This document shows positions 1 to 6,689 of a DNA stretch of 11,290 bases, piece after piece (positions within the stretch are counted from its first letter, which is position 1; each line of letters begins with the position of its first letter). The DNA is from JALYXS01 sp051003795 (GTDB lineage Bacteria > Acidobacteriota > Terriglobia > Bryobacterales > Bryobacteraceae): contig JBPCKZ010000171.1 in the NCBI GenBank assembly GCA_051003795.1, positions 1 through 11,290 on the forward strand, written 5' to 3'. Position numbers and translations under genes: made by a program. The notes below the pieces were generated by a model, which did not search any database, had not been told where the DNA came from, and saw only the letters and a list, made by a program, of their open reading frames with translations.

Positions 1-4
1 GACC

Positions 5-3000
5 ATGAATCACGTTTATTCAGGGCTACGTATTGCCCTATTCACTCTGATTACCGCATGCGCCGTTTTCGCGCAACGCGATCTGGGGACTTTGACCGGA
101 ACGGTTACCGACGCCACGGGCGCCGCCATTCCGGGGGCAAAAGTAACCATCACCGAACAAGGCACGGGTCAGAATTACGACCTCACAACGAACGGGGCAG
201 GTGAGTTTACCCGGCCGGCGCTGAAGCCTTCCACATACGACGTGACTGTCAGCGCATCGGGATTCAAGAAGTCGCAACAGAGAGACATCGTTCTGAACGC
301 CGGCGAACGGACGGGCGTGAATATCGCGCTCACGCTCGGCGATATCGGACAGACGATTGAAGTCACCGCGTCGGCGCCGCTGCTCCAGACCGAGAGCACG
401 CAGGTGGGCGCGGCAATCAACACAAAGACGCTGACCGACGTGCCGCTCGGAGGGCAGCGCAACTTCGCTTATCTGGCGAGGCTGACCCCGGGCGTGGTTC
501 CGGCGGAAAACGGCGCGCGCGACGCCAATAACGGCGGCTTCTCCGCCAACGGCGTGCGCTCCAACGGCCAGAACAACTTCCTGCTGAACGGCGTGGATAA
601 CAACATCAACACGATCGACTTCCTCAACCAGACGTCCTATGCGGTTGGCCCGTCGGTGGAAGCCATCAGCGAGATGAGCGTGATCACCAACGGCTACAAC
701 GCCGAGTATGGGCGCGCGGCGGGCGGCGTCATCAACGTAAATCTGAAATCCGGCACCAATCAATTGCACGGCAGCCTGTTCGAGGTCCTCCAGAACAAGG
801 TGCTGGACGCCAATTCCTGGAACAACAATTCGGCGGGCGCGCTACGCGGACCCTTCGTCTACAACCAATTCGGCGCCACCGCGGGCGGTCCGATCCTGAA
901 GAACAAACTCTTCATCTTCGGCGATTATCAGGGGACGCGCATTGCCTCGTCCGGCGGTTCCGTGGCGGGCTTAGGGCGTTCCGGGTTCCTTCAGATTCCG
1001 ACGGATGCGTTCAAGAGAGGCGACTTCTCGAGCCTTCTGGGCGCCTCGGTGACAGTGCCCGACGCCAACGGTAATCCGGTCACCGTGCAGAAGGGCGCGA
1101 TATACGATCCCGCCACCACGGTCTACAACGCAGCCGGCACGCCCATATCGCGCATGGCATTCCCGGGAAACATCATTCCCTCGAGCCGGTTCGATCCCGC
1201 GTTCGCCAAAATTCTCTCGTTGTATCCTTCCACCAATCAACCGATTATCACCGGTAACGGGCCCACGCGCGACTTTTTCTACAACTCGGCCGGCGGCGCG
1301 ACCACCGATCAGGGCGACGGACGCGTCGACTACCGACTGAGCGACAAAGACAGTGTGTTCGGCTCCATGAGCTGGTCTAACACCGGCAAGACCAGCGGTG
1401 CGCCGTTCCCCGGACCGCTCGATGGCGCCGACTTCAACGGGGCGCAGGAAACCGATCTGAGCCGCAACGCGCAGATCAGCTACACCCGTGTGTGGAGCCC
1501 GACGATCATCTCGGAAACTCGCGTTGGATTCACCCGCCTGGTTACCTCCCGCCTCGGCGCGAACCCCACCGCCGATCTCTTCAAGCAATTCGGCATCGGC
1601 GGCTACAATCCGACCGCCGCCGCCGCCAACAACGGCGGACTTCCGCAGATCACCATCAATGGGTATCAGCAGACTGGCGCAAACGACTGGATTCCCACCA
1701 AGGAGTACAACAACGTTTGGGATTTCATCCAAAATGTTGCGATTAGTAAGGGGTCTCACTCGCTGAAGTTCGGAGGCGAATTCCGCCCGATCAAATTCCC
1801 GTTCTTCCAGATACCCGACCCGCACGGCAACATCACATACAGCGGCAGCCAGACTTCCTATCCCGCGAACAACAGCCAAACCGGCGACGCCGTAGCTTCC
1901 GCGTTGCTTGGACAATTGGATTTCGGCGCCATCTCGACTACAAACTTCATTTCATCGCAGAAGAGCGCCTATGGCTTCTATGCGCAGGATGACTGGAAGA
2001 TAACGCCAAAGTTGACTCTCAACCTGGGACTTCGCTACGAATTGTGGTCGCCGATCGACGAGCGCTTCGCCCGCCAGGCGAATTTCGATCTGGACAACCT
2101 GACGCTCTATATTCCAAAGGGACCCAATCAGGATGCGCCGCTGCCCCCCAATTTCGCTACCGCGTTTCCGACTGTAAAGGTCAGTCGCGGCGCCGTTCCC
2201 AGCACGCTTGTCCCCTGGGACAAGACCGACATTGGACCTCGCGTCGGCGTCGCCTATCAGGTGCTCGAGAAGACCGTGATACGCGCGGGTTACGGAATGT
2301 TCTATGGCGGAGAAGAAAACCAGGGCGGCAGCCCCAATCGCGGTGAAGGAGTACCGTTCAACGAAACGGTAAATTTACAACGCGCTACAGGGGTCAGCCC
2401 CTTCATCGGCGTCTCGGATCCGGCCTGCACCGCCAGCGGCGTGAATTGCAATTACTTCCCGAATGGACTTACCGGAGGATATCCCTCGAACGTTTTCAGC
2501 CTTCCCGCGCCATTTTCGTTCCGCAGCGTTCAAAAGGACTTCCGCAATCCGCTGGTTCACAAGTGGAACATAATTGTGCAGCGCGAACTACCGGGAGCGG
2601 TGTCGCTCGAAGTCGGGTACGAAGGAAACCACCAGGCTCATCAACTGATCCTGTGGAACGCGGATCCCTGCCCGAACCTGGGGACCACAGATACCAGCGG
2701 AGCATTTAGCTGCGACGCTACCCGAATCATCCGCGGTCCGGTGGGGAGCGCGGTGATTGGGAGCGGCCTTTCCACAACGTCCACGTTCGGATTCGGCAAT
2801 TATGCGGCGCTCTCCGGAAAGCTGGAGAAGCGTTTCTCCAAAGGCCTGCAGTTCCTCACTTCTTATGTGTGGAGCCACGCCTTGGCGAACAGCGGTACGC
2901 CTCTGAGCGGAGCCAATGGATTCGGCACCCCCGATCCCACTAACCTCGCTTCGGGCTATTCGACCGCCGCGTGGGACATCCGGCATAGCTTCACGTCGGC

Positions 3001-3583
3001 GTTTGTTTACGAACTGCCTTTCGGCAGAGGGAAACAATTCGGCGGCGGCATGAACCGGGCCGCGAACATCGTTGCGGGTAACTGGCAGGCCAACGGCATT
3101 CTGACGTTGCGCGCCGGCCAGCCCTATACCATCAACGGCACGAACTGCCTGGGCAACTGGGGCAAGTGCCGGCCGGACTATGTCGGCAGCGTTAATCCCA
3201 ACTCGGCTCCTTCGGGCGGACGCGTCGTCGGTCCAACCGGGACCTATGTCGATATCAGCGGATATGCAGTCGCCGCGCCGCTTACCGGGGGGAATCTCGG
3301 CCTGCAGAGCAACACGGGTCCGCCGACCCGTACGCTCGATTTCTCGCTGTTCAAGGACTTCCGCTTCACCGAGCGGATGATCCTGCAGTTCCGCGCCGAG
3401 GCGATTAATATAGGCAACACGCCGGTATACAACACGCCCGATAACAATCTGGGTGACGCGAAGATCCCGGCTGCGGCTAACGGAGCCAGCGCCGTAAACG
3501 GCAACGGCAACTTCGGCAAGGTGCTGGGAGCGAACGTCGGAACCGAGCGGCATATTCAATTCCAGCTCCGCTTCTCGTTCTAA
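5..3583 (+). CDS. TonB-dependent receptor-like outer-membrane protein with N-terminal carboxypeptidase-regulatory domain (Oar-like)
   Basis: This 1192-residue protein is predicted to be an outer-membrane beta-barrel of the large TonB-dependent receptor/Oar-like type that is expanded in Acidobacteriota. Residues 1-23 form a Sec signal peptide (hydrophobic ALFTLITACAVFA, cleavage before Q24). Residues about 26-112 form a carboxypeptidase-regulatory-like beta-sandwich, seen as LTGTVTDATGAAIPGAKVTI followed by GEFTRPALKPSTYDVTVSASGF. Residues about 120-252 are plug-like, with VPLGGQRNF, LNGVDNN and AEYGRAAGGVINVNLKSGTN. The remainder is barrel, including FYAQDDWKITPKLTLNLGLRYEL near residue 660. 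The chain ends in QFQLRFSF, with the terminal phenylalanine typical of outer-membrane barrels. The ATG at base 5 is chosen because it gives a complete signal peptide; only four bases precede it, so the ribosome binding site and promoter are not visible. No SusD-like partner is adjacent. The substrate cannot be deduced; polysaccharide or peptide uptake is usual for such proteins, but some may be structural. It converges on the minus-strand operon. Confidence 0.95.
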   Translation: MNHVYSGLRIALFTLITACAVFAQRDLGTLTGTVTDATGAAIPGAKVTITEQGTGQNYDLTTNGAGEFTRPALKPSTYDVTVSASGFKKSQQRDIVLNAGERTGVNIALTLGDIGQTIEVTASAPLLQTESTQVGAAINTKTLTDVPLGGQRNFAYLARLTPGVVPAENGARDANNGGFSANGVRSNGQNNFLLNGVDNNINTIDFLNQTSYAVGPSVEAISEMSVITNGYNAEYGRAAGGVINVNLKSGTNQLHGSLFEVLQNKVLDANSWNNNSAGALRGPFVYNQFGATAGGPILKNKLFIFGDYQGTRIASSGGSVAGLGRSGFLQIPTDAFKRGDFSSLLGASVTVPDANGNPVTVQKGAIYDPATTVYNAAGTPISRMAFPGNIIPSSRFDPAFAKILSLYPSTNQPIITGNGPTRDFFYNSAGGATTDQGDGRVDYRLSDKDSVFGSMSWSNTGKTSGAPFPGPLDGADFNGAQETDLSRNAQISYTRVWSPTIISETRVGFTRLVTSRLGANPTADLFKQFGIGGYNPTAAAANNGGLPQITINGYQQTGANDWIPTKEYNNVWDFIQNVAISKGSHSLKFGGEFRPIKFPFFQIPDPHGNITYSGSQTSYPANNSQTGDAVASALLGQLDFGAISTTNFISSQKSAYGFYAQDDWKITPKLTLNLGLRYELWSPIDERFARQANFDLDNLTLYIPKGPNQDAPLPPNFATAFPTVKVSRGAVPSTLVPWDKTDIGPRVGVAYQVLEKTVIRAGYGMFYGGEENQGGSPNRGEGVPFNETVNLQRATGVSPFIGVSDPACTASGVNCNYFPNGLTGGYPSNVFSLPAPFSFRSVQKDFRNPLVHKWNIIVQRELPGAVSLEVGYEGNHQAHQLILWNADPCPNLGTTDTSGAFSCDATRIIRGPVGSAVIGSGLSTTSTFGFGNYAALSGKLEKRFSKGLQFLTSYVWSHALANSGTPLSGANGFGTPDPTNLASGYSTAAWDIRHSFTSAFVYELPFGRGKQFGGGMNRAANIVAGNWQANGILTLRAGQPYTINGTNCLGNWGKCRPDYVGSVNPNSAPSGGRVVGPTGTYVDISGYAVAAPLTGGNLGLQSNTGPPTRTLDFSLFKDFRFTERMILQFRAEAINIGNTPVYNTPDNNLGDAKIPAAANGASAVNGNGNFGKVLGANVGTERHIQFQLRFSF

Positions 3584-3592
3584 GAACCCAAG

Positions 3593-3623
3593 GCGTACCG
3601 CAGGCAAAATGCCTGCGGTACGC
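3593..3623. repeat. Perfect 14-bp-stem hairpin, REP-like; possible terminator
   Basis: Arm 3593-3606 (GCGTACCGCAGGCA) is exactly complementary to 3610-3623 (TGCCTGCGGTACGC), with a three-base AAA loop. It starts 10 bases after the receptor stop codon. The arm core GTACCGCAGGC recurs at 3653-3663 without a good partner, which suggests a dispersed palindromic (REP-like) element with one intact and one decayed unit. There is no T-tract downstream, so a role in mRNA 3'-end protection or attenuation is as likely as classical termination. Similar GCCTGCGGTAC palindromes are, from memory, common in acidobacterial intergenic DNA; a genome search would be needed to confirm this. Confidence 0.75.
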
Positions 3624-3652
3624 ACAACCCGCAAAGTAAAAGCAGCAGGAAT

Positions 3653-3663
3653 GTACCGCAGGC
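3653..3663 (+). repeat. Second, degenerate copy of the hairpin arm
   Basis: GTACCGCAGGC repeats 11 bases of the left arm of the hairpin at 3593-3623, in the same orientation. The following bases (GCTCAGGCTGA) give only a poor complementary arm, so this unit appears decayed. It lies 30 bases downstream of the intact hairpin, a spacing that fits paired REP-type units. Confidence 0.5.
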
Positions 3664-3713
3664 GCTCAGGCTGAAGTATGGGCCGCTCGCCCGATACTAA
3701 GGGCCTGTCAAGA

Positions 3714-3735
3714 TCGCTCACTTCGAAGTGAGCGA
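3714..3735. repeat. 22-bp perfect palindrome
   Basis: The half-site TCGCTCACTTC is followed immediately by its exact reverse complement, centred on TTCGAA between 3724 and 3725. It lies midway between two convergent genes, which fits a bidirectional transcript-end hairpin (about 9 bp of stem with a 4-base loop). A protein-binding operator is also possible but less likely between two 3' ends. No U-tract follows on either strand. Confidence 0.65.
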
Positions 3736-3866
3736 CTCCAATTTCTCGCGTGATGAATCCAAATACTACGAGTGGCCGGATGGTCACGGTCACCTCCGTG
3801 TAACTACTGTCCTAACATGGCACTCTCGAACGACCTGCTGTTGCCCGGTACTTGTGGCGCAGGCAC

Positions 3867-5474
3867 TCACTGCTCCCGAATAGTCCTAATCGCGTCCGCC
3901 GCCAGGTCGCTAACCGTCTGCCTCCCCCCGCCAGGCCAATCAATCTCGATCCGATCCACCTTCCCCGCTCCCCCCAATCCGAAGTGCAAACGCAAATCAT
4001 CCTGTGAAAGATAACCGCCCCCGCTCCTCACCTCCGCAGTCTGCACCATCCCCGCCGCAACAACTCGCACACGAGCGCCGATCGCACTGCGATTCGAACG
4101 CACACCCTCCAACTTCAAAGTAATCCAATGATTCTTCACCCTAGCCGACTGCCGCAGCAGCGAAGGCGCGTCGTTCTGATTGTTGATCAGCACCTCCACC
4201 GACCCATCGTTATCGTAATCGCCAAAAGCCGCGCCCCGCGAACTATGCTTCTCAAGAAAAGCCGGGCCCGACTCCTCGGATACATCCACAAACTTCCCGC
4301 GCTCGTTGTGGTACAAAATGGCTCGCTCCCGGTAATGGATATCAATCTTCAGTCGGTCGACTTCAGGAAACGCATGCCCGTTCACCTGCAGCAGATCCGG
4401 CCAGCCGTCGTTATCGAAATCGAAAAAGCCGCATCCCCAACCCACGTAGCGCGTGTTCCGGCCCAGTCCCGCATCGATACTCACGTCCTCAAATTCTCCC
4501 TTCCCGCGATTCCGATAAAGCGTGGCCAGCTCGTCCGAGAAATTCGTTCGAAAAATCGACAGCAATCCTTCGTGCAGATAGTCGGCCGCCGCCGCGCCCA
4601 TTCCGGATAGCGCTCTGCCGCTGTCATCGAGCGCCGCCCCGCGCATCAATGCTTCGTCGACAAATCTGCCGTTGCCCTGATTGATGTATAGAATCGACGG
4701 CGTCTGGTCGCACGCGACATAGATATCGGTGAGTCCGTCGCCGTTGAAATCGCCGGTCAACACGCCAAGCGAATAGTTGCCCGCGGGTTTCGAAATACCA
4801 CTCTCTTCCGACACGTCGCGAAAGATACCACCCTCGTTGTGATAGAGCAGATTCCGATCGAACGGCAAACCGCGCGGGCCGCAATTCACCGCGACGCCGC
4901 GATAGAAGCAGTAAGGATTCGCGCCGGGTTTCGGCGTTGTCGCGAAATCGAACTTCAGATAGTTGGCGACAAACAGGTCGAGCTTGCCGTCGTTGTCATA
5001 ATCGATAAACGCGCAGCCGGTGTTGTAGCGCGTGCGGTCTTGCGTCAGATGGGCCTTCGCCGTCGCGTCTTCGAACCGCTTTCCGCCGGCGTTTCGATAG
5101 AGCACGTTCTGTCCCCAATACGTGACGAACAGATCGGTGTAGCCGTCGTTATCGTAGTCGCCCGCGCACACGCCCTGACCCCAGCCGGTGTGCGTCAGGC
5201 CGAGCTCGGCGGTCACGTCGCGAAACTTGCCGCCGCCCTGATTGTGATACATGCGGCTGGGACCGCCGGGTCCGGAGACGACGAACAGATCGGGAAGCCC
5301 GTCGTTGTCGTAATCGATGAACGCAACGCCGCTGCCGGTCGTTTCGATGATGAACTGCTTCGACGCGTCGCCGCCGTTAGGGATCGGCTGCGTCAAACCC
5401 GCCAGCTTCGCGACGTTGTGAAACTCAGCGCCGTAGAGGGCCGCGCACACAAACGCGGCGGCCAGTCGTTTCAC
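3867..5474 (-). CDS. Exported FG-GAP/VCBS repeat protein with C-terminal ASPIC/UnbV domain (CRTAC1 family)
   Basis: This 535-residue protein begins with a short Sec signal peptide (MKRLAAAFVCAALYGA, cleavage near residue 16). It then carries repeated calcium-loop motifs of the D-x-D-x-D-G type: DYDNDGLPDLFV at 54, DYDNDGYTDLFV at 106, DYDNDGKLDLFV at 158, DFNGDGLTDIYV at 242, a degenerate DYLHEGLLSIFR at 298, DFDNDGWPDLLQ at 352 and DYDNDGSVEVLI at 419. These suggest a seven-bladed propeller. The C-terminal ASPIC/UnbV domain covers about 447-525, with NRSAIGARV, LRLHFGLGG and IEIDWPGG. The family's cysteine pair is present (C189, and C198 in CGPRGL). The start is a GTG overlapping the upstream TPR gene's TGA by 4 bp (GTGA), with AAGG about 10 bases upstream, so coupled translation is likely. 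It is the last gene of the operon. It is probably a periplasmic or surface binding protein; ligand and partner are unknown and no catalytic motif was seen. Confidence 0.95.
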   Translation of the reverse strand: MKRLAAAFVCAALYGAEFHNVAKLAGLTQPIPNGGDASKQFIIETTGSGVAFIDYDNDGLPDLFVVSGPGGPSRMYHNQGGGKFRDVTAELGLTHTGWGQGVCAGDYDNDGYTDLFVTYWGQNVLYRNAGGKRFEDATAKAHLTQDRTRYNTGCAFIDYDNDGKLDLFVANYLKFDFATTPKPGANPYCFYRGVAVNCGPRGLPFDRNLLYHNEGGIFRDVSEESGISKPAGNYSLGVLTGDFNGDGLTDIYVACDQTPSILYINQGNGRFVDEALMRGAALDDSGRALSGMGAAAADYLHEGLLSIFRTNFSDELATLYRNRGKGEFEDVSIDAGLGRNTRYVGWGCGFFDFDNDGWPDLLQVNGHAFPEVDRLKIDIHYRERAILYHNERGKFVDVSEESGPAFLEKHSSRGAAFGDYDNDGSVEVLINNQNDAPSLLRQSARVKNHWITLKLEGVRSNRSAIGARVRVVAAGMVQTAEVRSGGGYLSQDDLRLHFGLGGAGKVDRIEIDWPGGGRQTVSDLAADAIRTIREQ

Positions 5475-6484
5475 TTGGGCGGCGCCTTCTCGCCAAGCCG
5501 TTTCAGGAAATTCGTGAACTCGCCTTCGGGCGGGCGCTGCAATTTATCCAACTCGATCTTCTCCCGCTCGGCATCGGCGGCGCGGCCCGCGTTGCGATAC
5601 GCGAGCATCAGATTGTAGTGCGCGGCTTCCGAGCGCGGCTGCAACTTAACCGCGCGCTCGAGCAGCGCGGCGGCTTCCCCATAGCGCTTCGCGTCCGAGC
5701 GAAGCTTCGCCACCGCGATCAACGCCTCCGGAAAATCGGGCCGCAGTTCCGCCGCGCGCTCGAAACGCCTCGCTGCTTCCGCCTTCTTCTGCTCGGTGTT
5801 GAGGATCTGCGCGATCTGATACTCCGCCGCGGCATCCGACGGATTCAGCGAAAGCTCGGCCTCGAATTCCTTTCGCGCCGATTCGAGCGCCGGAGCATCG
5901 TGCGACTGCAACAGAATCGCGCGTCCCAATCGATAGTGCAAATCGATGGCTTTGGGATTCTTCGCGATGGCTTTTCGATATTCGGTGACGGCTTCCGCGT
6001 ACTTGCCTTGCATCTCGAAAACCTCGGCGGAGAGTTGATCGACGCGAAACGATGCGGGCGCTTTCCGATACAACCGGAAAATCGCGTCGTTCCATGCCTT
6101 GTTGTGGAACGACGCGGAGACGTAAAGCACGTCGGCATCGGAGGGAAGGTCGCGCTCGAGTTGCGCGATGACGGGCGCGGCGGCGGCGAATTGTTTGGCG
6201 GCAACCCGGCATTGCGCCAGCGCGAGCCCCGCGATACGATACACGTCCGTTTTCGCCGCGAATTGGCGTTCCAGTTCTGCTAATGCGGTCTCGCATTGTC
6301 CGGTAGCGGCATTGGTCAAAGCCAGATAGACGCGCGCATGAGGATCGTTCGGCGCCTGCTCGAGATGCCGCCGGGCTGCCTGGAAATCGCCGCGATTGAA
6401 TTCAGTAATACCCTGGGAGACGGGGCTGGCCTGCACGAACAATGCGCAGAACGCCAGGCACCCCGCGGCACTAATGTCCGGCAT
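5471..6484 (-). CDS. Exported tetratricopeptide-repeat protein
   Basis: This 337-residue protein has an N-terminal hydrophobic export signal (ISAAGCLAFCALFVQAS, cleavage near residue 20) followed by helical TPR units over most of its length. Clear TPR-like segments include GITEFNRGDFQAARRHLEQA near 25, AEVFEMQGKYAEAVTEYRKA near 150, AEYQIAQILNTEQKKAEAAR near 220, AVAKLRSDAKRYGEAAALLE near 255 and AHYNLMLAYRNAGRAADAER near 290. Such arrays act as protein-protein scaffolds. The ATG at 6484 overlaps the end of the preceding small gene by 14 bp, and the stop overlaps the GTG of the ASPIC gene by 4 bp, so it sits tightly within the operon. Its position directly before an ASPIC protein mirrors the other TPR/ASPIC pair upstream, and a physical partnership with that protein is inferred. 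A lipoprotein is unlikely: no convincing lipobox is seen. Confidence 0.92.
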   Translation of the reverse strand: MPDISAAGCLAFCALFVQASPVSQGITEFNRGDFQAARRHLEQAPNDPHARVYLALTNAATGQCETALAELERQFAAKTDVYRIAGLALAQCRVAAKQFAAAAPVIAQLERDLPSDADVLYVSASFHNKAWNDAIFRLYRKAPASFRVDQLSAEVFEMQGKYAEAVTEYRKAIAKNPKAIDLHYRLGRAILLQSHDAPALESARKEFEAELSLNPSDAAAEYQIAQILNTEQKKAEAARRFERAAELRPDFPEALIAVAKLRSDAKRYGEAAALLERAVKLQPRSEAAHYNLMLAYRNAGRAADAEREKIELDKLQRPPEGEFTNFLKRLGEKAPPK

Positions 6485-6689
6485 CGTCCGCCATTAAGCC
6501 CAAATCACCAAACCTGCCCCTGCCCGCCGCATCGAAATGGCGGAAACTCAGCACGGGCGGCGCGCCGGGAGCGATCGACGCAGCGGGAGACAACCGCTCC
6601 GATGGCGAATCCGCTATCCCAATCACGCGATCCGCATCGAAAACAGGATCAGCCGCAAACAACAGCAACAGCGCCCCAATCCGAATCAT
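6471..6689 (-). CDS. Small exported hypothetical protein (72 aa)
   Basis: I do not recognise this product. It begins MIRIGALLLLFAADPVFDAD, a short basic-hydrophobic stretch resembling a signal peptide with cleavage around AA-D. The remaining ~58 residues contain a Pro/Ala-rich segment (SPAASIAPGAPP) and a tail with VLSFRHFDAAGRGRFGDLG. No cysteines or known domain were seen. Its reality is supported by context: the ATG overlaps the preceding gene's TGA by 4 bp (ATGA), GGAGG lies 4 bases upstream, and its stop overlaps the next TPR start by 14 bp. Removing it would leave about 200 untranslated bases in an operon that otherwise has none. It could be a small secreted accessory protein, or the shortened N-terminus of a formerly longer one. 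Confidence 0.65.
   Translation of the reverse strand: MIRIGALLLLFAADPVFDADRVIGIADSPSERLSPAASIAPGAPPVLSFRHFDAAGRGRFGDLGLMADDAGH

Larger units (their letters stand above)
3584..3866. other. Convergent intergenic region with hairpins
   Basis: These 283 bases separate the 3' ends of the receptor gene and the minus-strand operon, so no promoter for either is expected here. The stretch holds a perfect hairpin just after the receptor stop, a partial copy of the hairpin arm at 3653-3663 (GTACCGCAGGC), a 22-bp palindrome at 3714-3735, and a weak CACGG/CCGTG stem at 3785-3800. None is followed by a clear T-run on either strand, so they are not textbook intrinsic terminators. No convincing open reading frame with protein-like composition was found. 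Confidence 0.7.

Noticed and set aside
971..1915. 314-codon minus-strand frame inside the receptor gene
   Set aside because: It is fully antisense to a well-supported coding region; low-complexity G/V/R-rich composition marks it as a shadow of GC-rich codons.
2588..3793. 401-codon minus-strand frame across the receptor 3' end and the intergenic hairpins
   Set aside because: It is antisense to the receptor barrel, begins in the intergenic region and includes AGILPA from the REP-like hairpin. No domain was seen.
3785..3800. CACGG/CCGTG hairpin downstream of the operon's last gene, considered as its terminator
   Set aside because: There are only five base pairs with a six-base loop and no T-run on the minus strand; it is too weak to call.
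4839..5618. 259-codon plus-strand frame opposite the 535-residue ASPIC gene and the following TPR gene
   Set aside because: It has the same antisense pattern of repeated VVVIDE/VVIVVA segments mirroring FG-GAP repeats, and it crosses a gene junction on the real strand.
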